Shown: one piece after another, positions 1 to 13,079 of the stretch
How the letters are laid out: every line of letters begins with the position of its first letter
Position numbering within the stretch: the stretch's first letter is position 1
NCBI RefSeq assembly: GCF_019703515.2
Contig: NC_059372.1
Coordinates: forward strand, 15,146,492 to 15,210,491
Length of the DNA stretch: 64,000 nucleotides
Source: Myxocyprinus asiaticus
Lineage: Eukaryota > Chordata > Actinopteri > Cypriniformes > Catostomidae
Direction of reading: 5' to 3'
Translations under genes and position numbers: made by a program
Notes under the pieces: generated by a model
Told to the model about the DNA's origin: nothing
Seen by the model: only the letters and a program-made list of their open reading frames with translations
Databases searched by the model: none

Positions 1-168
1 AAAATCTGAAAAACCTAATTGTAAGAAGGCCAAACTACCAGAAAGGAGATATAGGAATGTCACTAGAGACTAAATTGAAGCTTTAAATTACAGATATATT
101 GTCCAAAAGCTGTGCTATATTAAATCTAGACGGCCAGTAATATTGGCCAGGCCATTTTAGTATTTCTT

Positions 169-874
169 GATAACACTTTACAATAAGGTTCCATTTGTTA
201 ACATTAGTAAATACATTAGGTATCATAAAGTAACAATGAACAATATATTTTTATTAATCATTGTTAATGTTAGTTAATAAAAACACAATTGCTAATTTTT
301 AGTTCATAGTGCATCAACTTTTTTTTTTTTCTTTCTCCCCAATATGGAATGCCCAATTCCCAATGCTCTCTAGGTCCTCGTAGTGGCATAGTGACTCGCC
401 TCAATCTGGGTGACGAATCTCAGTCACCGCCACGTCTGAGATTGTCAATCTGCACATCTTATCACGTGGCTTGTTGAGCACGTTACCGTAGAGACGTAGC
501 GCGTATGGAGGCTTCACGCTATTCTCCGCGGCATCCACACAGCTCACCATGCACCCCACCAAGAGCGAGAACAATATTATAGCGACCACGAGGAGGTTAA
601 CCCACCCTAGCAACCGGGCCAATTGGTTGCTTAGGAAGCCTGATTGGAGTCACTCAGCACGCCCTGGATTCAAACTTGCGACTCCAGGTGTGGTAGTCAG
701 CGTCTTTACTTGTTGAGCTACCCAGGCCCCCCATGCATCAACTAACGTTAACATTAACAACTTTTGATTTTAAAAGTAACATTACCAAGATTAATAAATG
801 CTGTAAAAGTATTGTTCATTGTTAGTTCATGTCAACTAATGTTAACAAATTGAACCTTATTGTAAAGTGTTACC
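169..874. repeat. Palindromic MITE split by a SINE
   Basis: The left end reads taacactttacaataagg and the right end is its inverse, ccttattgtaaagtgtta. The arms are rich in gttaac/ttaatg words. Related copies lie at 20230-20512 and 25212-26027. The copy is interrupted at 320-733 by a SINE. It is a non-coding hairpin DNA element typical of cyprinid genomes; the exact family name was not checked. Confidence 0.8.
320..733 (-). mobile_element. tRNA-derived SINE, copy 1
   Basis: Read on the minus strand, the element starts with a tRNA-like head (gggtagctcaacaagtaaag as box A region, then a gagtcgcaagtttgaatcc-type box B), continues with a roughly 300-bp body and ends in a poly(A) tail (poly-T on the plus strand near 320-330). 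It is flanked by the 10-bp direct repeat tgcatcaact (310-319 and 734-743), a target-site duplication. Copies 2 and 3 lie at 11008 and 28008. Confidence 0.85.
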
Positions 875-1739
875 GATTTCTCTGTATAATAAGCTACTTT
901 TACTTACAATGTCAAACGTGCAAATCTTTTTGCCTTGAATTTTACTCGTTATATATTTAAATAAGTTCTGACTGTTACATTAAAGTCATCTCGTAATGTT
1001 TCTGGTCAACTAATTTAAATAATCGTTTGTTTCTAACCACATGTTAACATAGTTTTAGAAACAATAACACTATAATAATAATTACATATTAAGTAAATGT
1101 TTATAACAGTGGATTTCAGTTGAAAAAGTATTTAAACCCATTTAAAGAAAAAAAGTATATTTGAACTAATGACTTTTTGGTCCATTCTTTTTTGCACGTC
1201 ATTTAGAATGTTTACTTTGACGTGTCCAGTGAAGATAAACAATCTCAAGCCGTTGCTTTAATTGTTTTCAGAAAAATTCAAGGAAGGCAATAATTTTGAC
1301 CATGACTGTAGATCTGTCACAATGCTCACTCTTGTCACTTTGTCTTAAATATTTACAAAGATGCACAACAAAGAATTCCATTTACTCCATGCAAACTAAA
1401 TACAAATTGTCATGTAAGGCCTGAATGGTTTTATGCTGCCACCAAGTGGCTACAATAAAGATGTGTGTAATTTATATACACGGTGGCGGATTTGACCATC
1501 TTCAGCTTGCAAAAATGAGAAATAATAATTTAGGTAAAACAATTACACACAAATCAATTCTGCTTTTATTGCTCATTCAAACATAAATCAAATAATCAGT
1601 TGAACCATGTAACTGGGCCATAGTATAAACATAAAAACAAAACATAAAATATAAACCATGTAACAAGGCAGACCATCCAAAGTGACAGCTTTCAGTCTTC
1701 CTCCTCACACAGGAGGTCAAAAAAGTCTGAAGATTCATC
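875..1739. other. Gene-free spacer
   Basis: AT-rich sequence with no exon-like stretch, no splice-bounded open frame and no repeat family that recurs elsewhere in the window. Confidence 0.5.
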
Positions 1740-1743
1740 TTAA

Positions 1744-2034
1744 AGGGTTATTTCAGGCAAAAATGAAAATTCTGTCATCATTTACTCACCATCATGTTGT
1801 TCCAAACCCATTTGACTTATGTTCATTTGTAGAACAAATAAAGAGATGTTAGGTATATTGTTAGCCCCAGTCACCATTTACCTTCTTTGAATCTTTTTTC
1901 CTTACAGTGAAAGTAAATGGTGACTGAGCCCAAAATCTCCTTTTGTGTTCCACGGAAGTCAGTAACACTGGTATGGAACAACATGAGGGTGAGTAAATGA
2001 TGAGAGAATGATTATTTTTGATTAAAATATTCCT
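1744..2034. repeat. TTAA-flanked MITE
   Basis: The element begins agggttatttcaggcaaaaatg and ends aaaatattcct, with TTAA on both sides (1740-1743 and 2035-2038). The arms are inverted (catcatttactcaccatcatg against catgagggtgagtaaatgatg). It has the organisation of the TTAA MITEs found throughout the window, but a different subfamily core (tgttgttccaaa). Confidence 0.8.
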
Positions 2035-2362
2035 TTAAGTTTTAAGATTTAAGAAAAATAAAAATCAGTTTTTCTCTCTCTTTTTTTTTTTCTGGTCAAG
2101 AAAGAGGAAATTAAACAACTGTTGGCCATTCTCTTGAGAAAATAAAATGCTACGGGCATCCTCTGAACAGTTTTTTTATCCATGAATCATCCGTTACAAA
2201 TGGAAGTGGATCAAAGACAGAAGTGTTTGGCTTTTCACACCAACTCGAGTGTCTGCGCTGTGCAGCCATGTGTGAAAGCCTCCAACAGTTACCTACCGAA
2301 TAACAGTAAATGTTTCAGGCTCCATCCGCTTAAATACTTCATTCAAACCTTTTCCAACGCCA

Positions 2363-3771
2363 TCATTTCATCACTCGTGTATTGTTCCATCGTGGAGAAT
2401 CGACCTTGGTCTTCACATCGTCGTCTGTTTCCCATCCGTCTTCCTCCTCCGGCTGATCTTCTTCATCAGTGGAAAACAGCTCGTCCTCGAAGAATGATCC
2501 GCCCAGACCGTACTCCTGGGTGTGAACGGAGACCTCATTGGACAGCAGATGAGGAGAGCCCTCAATGAAGTCAGCAAACCTGAGCCGATGACAGATGTGT
2601 GTGAGTGAGAGCACTGTTATTCACAATGATTCTATTTACTTCTTAACACACTGAGAATGTTTCATCAGTGGGTAATTCCAAAAAAAGAAGAAAAGTTTGT
2701 CTTCGTAAAATTTCATCAAATGAAATGGGTTGCAAAAGACGTTTCATTTTGAAGCCATTAGGCCATACAAACAGTTCTATTATTCAATACTCACTGTAAT
2801 AAGCAAGCAACCCAAAATGCATAATTTGATAAAGGCACCTTTAAAATGTATTTAAAGTTTCACTTTATGAAGGAACTGTATTATATAAACTGTATTTATT
2901 TCTAGAATATTCTCTCTCATACCTTTTAGGAGACTGGAGTCTAGAGACAGTCTTCCACGTGTTTAACTCTGGACTGCCGCAGTAGTTTCTCAGTTCTTCT
3001 AGAGCTTTCTGAGTCTCTAATTCCCCTTGTCTCTGATACTCCTCTTCAGTCAGCAATCGTCGTGGTTCTAGTTTCTTTGGCTTCAGTTTCCTTTAAAACA
3101 TTCATTCAGCAAAAAGAAAAAGACTATACTTTATAACTAATATATGAACCACTAGGGATGAGAATTATCATATCGCAAAGGCACCTTACAATATGATATT
3201 GTACACCACACACATTACGGTTTGATACATCTTAATTCTTCAGAATATTAAATAGGTTATCAAAGCATGATCCTCAAAGTGTGTTTATATGCACTATTTC
3301 ACACCAATTACACTTAATATAAACACTTTCAACAGTTTTTATTTTCCAAGAAAACCGCTTTCACCGGCATCCTGTCAGTATCTTCACAGAGTTCAAGTTT
3401 TGATGTGAAGATCTTCACAGTAAAGACTGTGTTCTTCTGTTGTTTTGTCCCTCACACTTTAATAACTGTTTTTTGATAGTTATCAGTGTTGATGTACATG
3501 CAAACTAGAGGTTGACCGATTTAGAGGTCTAAGATTTTGCAGATACTTTTAACTATGGTGGTGGAAAAGGCCAATAACTGATTAATTGGCCAATAGTTTT
3601 TAAAATCAATTTATAGCATGTTACAAATATTTTCTTACAATTTCCATACTATGACGATTACAGACAATAAGGCAACAAGAGTAAAACGAATAAAATCCTA
3701 GATCCAATTTATTGTTCAACCAAGCCTGAAACACACCGGGGTCTCTTATTTTGTAGACTTAGCTCCGTTAC

Positions 3772-3808
<37 letters not shown>

Positions 3809-6800
3809 AGATGAAGGGTTTTCTTTTGTATATACAGTACTATGCAAAAGTTTTTGACACTTGTGAAAAATGTTGCATATCATAATTTATCAATTAACAT
3901 CATACAAAGTCCAGTAAACCTAAAGCTAAATCAATATTCGGTGTGACCACCTTTGCCTTTAAAACAGCCCCAATTCTTCTAGGTACACCTGGACACAGTT
4001 TTTCTTGGTTGTTGGCAGATAGGATGTTCCAAGCTTCTTGGAGAATTCACCACAGTTCTTCTATCTGTTTATGCTGTCTCGATTGCTTCTGTCTCTTTAT
4101 GTAATCTCAGACTGACACGATGTTCGGGGGGCTCTGTGGGGGCAATGACATCTGTTGCAGGGCTCCCTGTTCTTCTTTTCTAATATTTTCTATTTGCAAA
4201 AGTAATGTTTGAGAGTCTAAAATTTATTTTTCCTATTGACACACTAAAACTGAAGATATAAATAACCATCTTAAGACAAATGTTTTTGTGAAACATCTTA
4301 TGTGCCTAAGACTTTTGCACAGTACTGTATATTTCACCAGATGAGGTTTAATGAGAAATAAGGTTTATTATTATTCACAAGATATGAATTTGGAGACTTG
4401 ATATAAGTGCTGAAGGGGCACATTTCCATATAATTGCAATTTCTTTCAAATGCCCTCGCTTCAATTTAGAACACTTGATTATCTAATCAAAATAACAAAA
4501 CATGCATTGAAGTGATTATAAAAATATGGATGAATATTGTCGAGGAAAGATTCAGATGCAGCAAATCCCCACGCGATTGTTTTTATTTCACCTCTACGGG
4601 CCGCTGTTATATTGTAGAATCCTCTAGCACCAGGCACAGAGGAACACAGAGGAATAATAAAAATATATATCGGCAACTATCAGCATAGATTTGTGCTGAT
4701 AAAAATAGTTCCAAAGCCAATAAATCGTTCTACCTCTAATATAAACACACTTGATGCAAAGACAAATAAATATGATGCATAATCTCATTGTTTTTAGTAT
4801 TAGTCATTGGTCATCGTCATCAGATAAAAAAATAAAAATAGATTAAGTAAAATGCCAAAATGAAAACAATAAAAATAGAATTTAGGTTCTACACAAAATC
4901 ATTGTATTGGCATGCTCAACATTGCACAACTTGGCTCAATGAAAAAAATGAACTACAACGCAAAAAATGACAGGGAAGAAGTGTCTTTCTAAAGTGCTTC
5001 CCCTGAGGAGAGAATTAGATACTCACTGATACAACTGGAGAGCCATGGAAAAAGGGTACTCCATGTTCTTGGAGCAGAGTGCTGCCACTATGATAGCAAA
5101 AGCCACTTGCTGGACCTGAATACCAGCGTACACCAGCAGAAGGCCGAATATCTGTAGCGTCCAGGACAGTATGTTGATACTTCGTTCCTCCACAAGGGGG
5201 CCATAACGGTAACACACTGCAAAACTGATGAACCCGACAACAAGGACATAGCCTAAACATATAAATATAAAGAACAATCAGCAATAGAAAAAACAATCAG
5301 AAAACATTTGATACTTTGCAAAGGCTACTATAAAAAAAATGGCAAAACATGACATTTTATTGAGCAGTTTTTTATTCTAAGAAAAAAAAAAACATAATCA
5401 TTAATGAAATTGTAATAATGTTCCCTGGCCTTGAAGTAACTTTTCTCGACTGCTGACATAACCATGGCCACACAGGCAGGGAAAAATAATATTAACCAGT
5501 AAATTCTTAGCCCACTTTTCATGGTCCAAACAGCAGGTCCCCCCCTTTCACACAGTATTGCATTGCATTATGGAAGTTAACTTTGTTGCAAATGCAGTTT
5601 CATGGTGTCTTTAAGAACATACCCCCCCCAAAAAAGGATAAAAAAAGAAAGAAAAGAACCATCTACACATTTCCCAAGATTAAATTTGACACAGAATTAC
5701 ATAGTCTAGAATAAGCCCCAATATTTTGAAGGTGGTATCTTACCGATGACCAGATGCCAGTGTTCTTTCAGAATTAGCTGCAGGTTCCGAAATACCAGCT
5801 GGATGATGTAGAGCGAAAAAGACCAGCCTCCCATCACCAGCACATAGAAAGGGCTTTTCTACAGGCCAAAGAAACACACATATTGAAAGGTAAAAGGAAA
5901 TTAGGGCATTTAATAAGATTCAACAGATAATTGCTACACAAACCAAGAAATGTGCACAATTCATACCTTGGGTAAAAAACGGCTAATCACAAAGATGAGG
6001 ATGAGGAGGGAGGCGATCATGCCAGTGCTCATGCCTGCCGAGTAGTAGAATACTTGACTCCTACAAGACAAGATGATGCAGGTGAGACTACAGAGAGTTT
6101 TACACATTATCTCTAACAACTAAAACCTAAGCTGTGTCATCTACAGTAGGAAAAGACCAATTGGGTTGAAGTCAGTAAACTGTTGTATTTAGGTTGGGGT
6201 GAAACTAATAGATTTGGTTTGAAAATTAGGGTTTTTGTATACCGTTTCATCTATTAGACCACCTGCCAAGAGACAGATTATTCTTAACAATTAGTGAATT
6301 AAAAGGATAAACAAGTATCAAAAGTGACAGAATTTATCTGAGCTGCAAATAAACAAAACATATTAAAGGGATAGTTCACCCAAAAATGGAAATTCTCTCA
6401 TCATTTACTTACCCTCATGCCATCCCAGATGTGTATGACTTTCTTTCTTCTGCTGAACACAAATTAAGATTTTTAGAAGAATATCTCAGCTCTGTAGATC
6501 AATACAATGCGAGTGAATGGTGGCCAGAACGTTCAAGCTCCAAAAAAAATAAATCACATAAAGGCAGCATAAAAGTAATCCATATGTCTCCAGTGGTTAA
6601 ATCTACATCTTCAGAAGTGACATGATAGATGTGGGTGTAAAACAGATCAATATTTTTTACTATAAATCTCTCCTTTAATGTGAAAGTGAAAGTGGAGATT
6701 TATAGTAAAAAAGGATTGAAATATAGATCTGTTTCTCACCCACGCTTATCATATCGATTCAGAAGACATGGATTAAACCACTGGAGTCATATGGATTACT

Positions 6801-9800
6801 TTTATGCTGCCTTTATGTGCTTTTTGGAGCTTGAAAGTTCTGGCCACCATTTACTTGAATTGTATGGACCTACAGAGCTGAAACAATATTTCTCATTAAT
6901 TACACTTCTCATAATAACATAAAAGATCTCTAACATTGTGTTTTGCGCCGTTGCTTTGGCAAAGCATCTCTCACTCCCAGTCAGTCTCCTCGCTTATGTC
7001 GACTGACATATCCGGCTGCTTATCGTGAAAAACAATGTATGACATATGTAAAGTTATATCTAGCTAGCTAATGTTAGCTAACTATCTAACGCAGGGCTCA
7101 ACATTAACGCTTGTCCGTTTGTCCAGGACAAGTGGATTTTTGAAGGGGCAAGTGAAAGAGAATTTTACTTGCCTGACCGGACAAGCAGACTGATTATATT
7201 TGTGATAGGCTAGGCCAGTGTCACTTATTACAGTTCATATTCTTATTCTGCTGTTGAAAATAATCCAGAGTGTGTAATTTTATAATTCGCTAGCAATCTA
7301 GTGACAGCTGCGCCCTGTTTGATTGACAGAAGGCGTATGTGTGTGTGCTGAAAATGCTCAAGCTAATGCGCACCTGAACGGACAAATACATTTCAAAATT
7401 CCACCAAAATGTCTGTCTTGGTGAAGTATTCATGTAAACACAGAGAGTGATGTCTAAAGTGAATGTAAACAGTGGAGAAAAAGGCGGATTTGTATTAAAA
7501 TGTCAGACTTGTAAGTATAAATGTAAGCTAATAAACCTGCTGCTGTCTAGTGTGTCATTATAATAATCAAACAATCATAACAAGAAAACGAGAAAACACT
7601 CGCTGCTCTTGACTGGGTAACCTTAGTAGCTTTAAAAAGTATTAATGTATAATAATCATACAGTAAAGACCAGTAATAGTTTTGTGTTGCACTTCATTCT
7701 GAATGTTTACTTGAATACTTGATAGCCTACTGCTGTTAAAAACTTTTAAAGCTGTTAAAAAAAGCACTGAATTTGATTAATTTGTTGTATTTATGTTTAC
7801 TAGTCTTGAATAATTACTAAAGAACTTGAAACCGTTCTTCCATAATTAACAAATTAGTTAGTGTTATTACCGTCAAATTGGTTCACTACTGATATTTTGG
7901 TATAGTGATAATGTATAGCCTTTATTGTACATGGTATGTCTTTCAGCTATAACGTAATGAAAAAGTAGATCTCATTCCATGGAACTATGAGCATCCCTGC
8001 TGAAAATGATGGCGATGGAGGCTTTCCTTTATTTGACTACCATAAGTAACAAAATAATTATCATATGACAATAGCCTCCTCCTCTACCCAGTGCAGTTTA
8101 CATTTCTGTCACAGAGAATTGAGTTGATTGCATAGGTACATTATTAGGTTGGGCATCGGTCATAATTTTAGGAAACATACAACAGGAACTTTGATATGTT
8201 ACTTGAGCATGTAATTTAAATATCCTTTCTTCTCTCCGGACATGTAACTTTTTCACTTAGACAAGTGAATGACCAATTTACTTTAAGCACACGACAATGC
8301 TTATTGTCAAGCCCTGATCTAACGTTAACGTTATTACCAGCGTCTCTGACAACATAACTATTTTCAGCATCTGAGGAGCAAGTTCAACACAGGAAACCAC
8401 TTTTGCATCATCTGTTTGATGGCTCAAATGTATGCTCTAGTCGATTTTGTGTTTTGACTATTTGTGAACTGCGTTAAACTCCGTCTTGTTTATTCTTTGT
8501 GGGTGTGACTTTTTTGCCGTGTCATCACCATTCATATCTGTACAACCATGTGTTTATGATTAAATTACTTCTAGAGCACAAAATTGTTTACCAAAGCACA
8601 AAGTTCTTCATAGATCAAGCCTCTTAATTTTGCTCTCAAAGTGCACCAGATTGATGCAAAATTATTGCGGGGGAGCATGCCCCCGGACCCCCCTAGAGGG
8701 TCTGAGGTCCACTCACCACACTCTCACAAACTCCTGTGGAAAAAACTGGCTAAAATATTCTTCTAAAAATCTTAAGTTGTGTTCAGCAGAAGAAAGAAAG
8801 TCATACACATCTGGGATGGCATGAGGGTGAGTAAATGATGAGATAATTTTCATTTTTGGGTGAACTATCCCTATAACTTAATGTTTTATTAATTTCACTT
8901 ACCTACTGAGCGTGTCTGCATAGAAGAACAGAAGCACTCCAGCCACAAACACCACAATTAGATAGATATCAAAATCTACAGGAGATAAAATAATGTAATC
9001 TTTAAATCATTAACAAAATCCTGAGCATAAAGGTTGTATAAAGTAGTGTTATCGGAAGGAACGTTTGTAATGAGTTTTCCATCCACAAGGATTTTTATTT
9101 TTTAACAAATGAACATAGATAATTTTTAGAACTGGAAAAAGGTCAAGAATTGTACTTTGGAAATGTGTAATACACTGTGTATTACAATTATAAATTAATT
9201 ATAATCATGAAAATGTTATCGATGCATATAACACCCAAATGACAAATCTCTTTTAACTCACGTCGACTGGGCTGCACTGTATAGAGCGTCCGGGAGTCTG
9301 AGGGGTCCACTCGGAAACAGGTTTTGTTGCTAAAGAGACTGATGCTCACGGTGGTCTCGTTAGTCTGTTCTCGAATGAAGTACTGCACAAGCTTCCAGAT
9401 GCTGAAATGCTCAAGCTCCCGCAGATCCTGCTCATCATTTACTACCGTCACTTTCAATTTTGTGGTGCTCCATACTCTCACCTGTCAATTAAACAAAGGG
9501 GAGGGGCTCTTGCCATTAATCCACACTGTTAACATTACTGATCCCACACTGACACAGTCATAAATCAAAACTGAATATCGTTTACCTGTATTCTAGTCCA
9601 TGTTTCCCCCCATCCAGGTGTGATACTATTATTATAGCAAAAATGCTGGGCACTGTGTGTTTTGAGCTCTTGTCCATCTTTAATTTCTATGATGGGGCGG
9701 GTGGCACCTAATCAAAAATGAAAATGAATGATTTGGTGTAATAAGAGAGAATGAAGGTGGGCGTGGCTCCATTAAGTCAATAGTGCTCAGCATTATTTTC

Positions 9801-10310
9801 GAGCTGGACAGTATTTTCAAATGACTGACACAATTCATTTTCTGAATCATCATTATCTTCAAAAGCCACATGAAAATATCCACACAAAACACTGGTACAT
9901 TTATTTGAATCCTCGGAGTTTTAAAAAGGCACATGTTTTATCAATTAATAATAGTGTAGGTTTTCCTCAAATTTTGATGTGAAGTGTCATTTACAACAAA
10001 TACGGATTAAACATTAATAGGATAAACACTGACTTTAGACTTTAGAAAACGTTTAATTGTAAAACATTGTCTGTTTTCACACTCAATTACATGAACAATA
10101 CACTAAGTACGCTAACAACACTTAGCTTTCTTAACTTTTCTAAGCAATTAGCAAGATATTTAAATAAAAACAATAACTGAATCTGAATAACATTCACTTA
10201 CCTGACATCTGCACAAAAAACAGAAGGAAAAGCAACGCAGTAGTTAAGATAACAAATACTCTGACAGTTTCGGTTTTGAACCCACTTTCGGATTTCATGA
10301 ATCCCGCCAT
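2363..10310 (-). CDS. nemp1: Nuclear envelope integral membrane protein 1-like (NEMP1/TMEM194A)
   Basis: Nine coding exons on the minus strand: 10310-10202, 9707-9586, 9481-9262, 8975-8903, 6060-5967, 5858-5744, 5252-5027, 3090-2923 and 2579-2363. All junctions are GT-AG, the phases close, and 1344 nt give 447 aa; NEMP1 proteins are about 440 aa. The order is an N-terminal hydrophobic segment (about residues 17-34), a lumenal domain containing FCYNN and a TWTRIQ-type motif (about 37-150), then a cluster of about five membrane segments (about 152-315) with [19 protein letters not shown] and [10 protein letters not shown]. The nucleoplasmic tail has [40 protein letters not shown] and an acidic end. 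The GGWSFSLY motif favours NEMP1 over NEMP2. Family members sit in the inner nuclear membrane and support nuclear-envelope stiffness and germ-cell function. The start at 10310 is the first ATG before the hydrophobic segment; an in-frame upstream extension is AT-rich and unlike the family. Confidence 0.9.
3773..3809. repeat. (TA)n-(CA)n microsatellite
   Basis: A run of TA dinucleotides continues directly into a CA run. Confidence 0.95.
3835..4327. mobile_element. Internally deleted Tc1-type element
   Basis: Terminal inverted repeats read cagtactatgcaaaagtttt on the left and, inverted, cttttgcacagtactg on the right, flanked by TA dinucleotides (3833-3834 and 4328-4329). About 490 bp long. Internal reading frames are broken, so no transposase is encoded. 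Confidence 0.85.
6367..8872. repeat. TTAA-type hairpin MITE split by later insertions (nemp1 intron 4)
   Basis: The left arm starts after TTAA (6363-6366) with agggatagttcacccaaaaatg. The matching right arm ends gggtgaactatcccta near 8872. The two halves (to about 6897, and from about 8748) are separated by roughly 1.85 kb of other sequence, itself containing a hAT element at 7092-8316. The right-hand TTAA is no longer intact. Confidence 0.8.
7092..8316. mobile_element. Non-autonomous hAT-like element
   Basis: The termini are cagggctcaacattaacgct on the left and agcattattgtcaagccctg-like on the right (inverse cagggcttgacaataagc). A perfect 8-bp direct repeat atctaacg flanks it at 7084-7091 and 8317-8324. 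The CAGGG ends and 8-bp duplication are hAT hallmarks. No transposase frame was found; subterminal ggacaagtg/acaagtgaat words recur. Confidence 0.88.
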
Positions 10311-10692
10311 GATGTCTCCTCGCGTTTCTTCGGTGGTCGCAGTGACGTTACTGACGAGACTCGAGACGTGAACAGCGTCATCTGCTGCAGTGGAGTGAAC
10401 AGGAGCACGTGCGTCGCATGGAAAGATACTGTATATTGTTATATTTTTCTCAGCTGATAACCATATCAGCTGTATTTCATATTCATATAAATATTTTTGG
10501 TTTGAAACATCTAATAATAATGTGAAGTCTCTTAAACTCATTAACAATGGCAAGAATTACGCATTTCTAAAACACTGACATTAAAAAAAAAAAATTTCTT
10601 CAAAAGCTAGTAATTTAAACAAAACCTACTAATTGCAGTAATGAAAAAAACAGCCATAATAATTTTCAGATCTTTAAAATATTTTATTAGAT

Positions 10693-11542
10693 TGTAGCAT
10701 ATAACAATATGCGTGTAAACATGATTTTAGTGTGATAAAATCACTTGCTAACCTTTTCTGTGTAAAGTTATACCCAACTTTACAGCTTCTTGATGACTAT
10801 GTAATGTCAACAAACCCTAAACCCTAAAACAGCTGTAAAAATTATGATTCAAAGAACTTTACAGCTCAAACAATACATGAGTTTTAACAGAAGAATTAAT
10901 GTAAGTGCTTTTATAAAATTATAAGCTCCACATTTCTGCCTTTAAACCCTACAAAAATTGGCCTCAGTCACTTCCATTGTAAGTGCCTCACTGGAACCTC
11001 GATTTTTTTTTTCTCCCCAATTTGGAATGCCCAATTCCCAATGCGCTCTATGTCCTCGTGGTGGCGTAGTGACTTGCCTCAATCCGGGTGGCGGAGGACG
11101 AATCTCAGTTGCCTCCGCGTCTGAGACCTTCAGTCTGCACATCTTATCATGTGGCTTGTTGAGCGCGTTACCGCGACGACATAGCGCATGTGGAGGCGTC
11201 ACGCTATTCTCCGCAGCATCCATGCACTACTCACCACACACCCCACTGAGAACGAGAACCACATCACAGCGACCACGAGGAGGTTATGATTCTACCCTCC
11301 CTAGCAACCAGGCCAATTTGGTTGCTTAGGAGACCTGGCTGGAGTCACTCAGCACGCCCTGGATTCAAACTCGTGACTCCAGGGGTGGTAGTCAGTGTCA
11401 ATACTCGCTGAGCTACCCAGGCCCCCGATTTTTGCATTTTTTAAAGAAAAGGAAGGACGAGTCAGTTATTTTTGTGGTAATCAATATTATGCCACAAATG
11501 CTGTCGATTGAGCGTAACTTGTATTGAAGCCAGAATATTCCT
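10693..11542. repeat. TTAA MITE (aggaatattcc family), interrupted by a SINE
   Basis: The right end reads ccagaatattcct followed by TTAA at 11543-11546. The arm caattgtaagtgcctcactgga and the core tgattttagtgtgataaaatc match, inverted, the intact copy at 42853-43450. The left end is truncated near 10693. A SINE sits at 11008-11425. Confidence 0.75.
11008..11425 (-). mobile_element. tRNA-derived SINE, copy 2
   Basis: Full-length by comparison with copy 1. On the minus strand the head reads gggtagctcagcgagtattg (box A-like) and later acgagtttgaatccaggg (box B-like). The tail is an A-rich run. It is flanked by the direct repeat cgattttt (11000-11007 and 11426-11433), and inserted into a TTAA MITE. 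Confidence 0.87.
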
Positions 11543-11546
11543 TTAA

Positions 11547-11790
11547 AGGAATAGTTCACCCAGAAAAGAATATTCTGTCTTCATTTCTCACCCTCATGTT
11601 GTTCCAAATTCGTATCTTTTTAAGATGCTTGGTTGAAAGTTAGGGGCTGACAGCCTCAGTCACCATTCACTGTTATTGTATAGAAAAAAGATGCAGTGGA
11701 AGTGGATGGTGACTGAGGCTCTCACTCTCCTTTTTTGTTCCACAGCAGAAAAAAGTCATAACACAAGGGTGAGAAATGTCGGGGAATTTT
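11547..11790. repeat. Truncated TTAA MITE
   Basis: It starts aggaatagttcacccagaaa directly after the TTAA at 11543-11546 that also bounds the preceding MITE. The core (ttgttccaaattcg, cagtcaccattcac) resembles the copy at 1744-2034. The right end is lost around 11790. Confidence 0.7.
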
Positions 11791-13079
11791 CCAATAAAGA
11801 GAAATAACACAATGAAAGTCTTTGGATTCTTTTCACCATCAGAAGAAAGTTTATTCGGCTGGGGAAGAGGTATCTCATTCAAAAGAAGCCTCACAACAAT
11901 CATCTCATTACAAATGAGTTTTATACCATCTCAAACAAACAAGATCTTACCACATTCAACTAAAACTCTGATTGCTTACTTGCATAAAAATATTATGTCA
12001 CTGTCAGGTTGACACAAAAGTTAACCCATTCTCTGGCCTAGGCCATCTCACTTGAAAGTGTTTGCCTAAGCTGAGACTATCACTTAAAATTGGAGATGGC
12101 TATGTCTGGTACAATTAGTGCGGCATTTCTTAGAAGTCCTACATCTAAGACACAGTAATGCAACAACACAGATAAAAGAAGCTAGAAACTAGAGTGAAGG
12201 TTAAATATGAGAATAATACATGTGAAATTAATTTCTACCTTACAGAAAATTATAACAAAATTTTGTGGGTAACTATACCTTTAAGCATTTGTTACAATCA
12301 TGTCATTAGTACTGCACTAGCCTTATTAAACATGTTTCTCTGCTTTGTTTTACATTGTCTTTTCCTGTTGTGGTTGCCTCTTAAAGTCTCCTGCCCTCAT
12401 TATAGTTTAAAAACACTTACTCTAACTTTCCTTTCTTAGAACATTCAATTTCGTCTCTGTCACATTCTCTTTTTTGTCCATGAAATGGACTAAACCAATA
12501 AAGCCATACTAGATCGATAATATGAAGGGGGAAAAAAAAACAATTCAATGATCAGTTCATTCTTCTAAGAAAAGATGAACATATGAACATATCAACTGAA
12601 GAGTCGATATAATTTTCACCTTTGTCTACATCTATGCAGTGAGCTGAAACAAAATATTTAAATCCAAGTATTCACCTGCAGCTGAAGACATTTGATACCG
12701 GGAGATTGTCACAGACGTTTTACCCTGTGCATAAAATAATCATAGAATCAATACTAAAATCTGTAGTTCTATAATACAAGAATATTTCATTACTTTCATA
12801 CAGAAATTCATATTAATTATTTTTTTAATCACTGCAAAATATGCATGGATATGATTCAGTGTAAAAGGATGTACTGTATCTCTCCCTAATTACTGTGGGT
12901 CTCTGTGCAGGGTGGAGACCAAAACTTTGACATAGAATCAAAGATCTATGCTAGAATTTATAGGATGAGAAGTTGATTGCCTTTGCAGATGTACAGTCTA
13001 GTTTTTAGATTTGCATTTGTGTATAAAGATAACTGGTCCACTTTGAAGATAGCTGACTCTGGAGTATAAATAGCTGGTG
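11791..13079. other. Intergenic stretch between nemp1 and the C1orf115-like gene
   Basis: No splice-supported exon or recurring repeat was seen. The part nearest 13079 is presumably the 3' UTR of the minus-strand C1orf115-like gene. Confidence 0.4.

Larger units (their letters stand above)
3505..4742. repeat. hAT-like MITE remnant carrying a Tc1 MITE (nemp1 intron 7)
   Basis: The ends read agaggttgaccgattta on the left and an imperfect inverse, aataaatcgttctacctcta, on the right. The body contains fragments such as aactatcagcatag and ccaataactgattaattgg. It has been interrupted by a Tc1-type element at 3835-4327 and contains AT/CA microsatellite. Its right boundary is approximate. Confidence 0.55.

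Noticed and set aside
2182..2568. A 128-codon plus-strand open frame
   Set aside because: It is antisense to the last nemp1 exon, whose minus-strand frame matches the family tail and closes in phase.
10800..10835. Telomere-like ccctaaaccctaaa near 10816
   Set aside because: Only two units long; too short for an interstitial telomere tract and inside a MITE arm.
11340..11425. A possible tRNA gene (box A and box B visible on the minus strand)
   Set aside because: It is the head of a SINE: followed by the SINE body and tail, flanked by a target duplication, and without a complete cloverleaf by eye.
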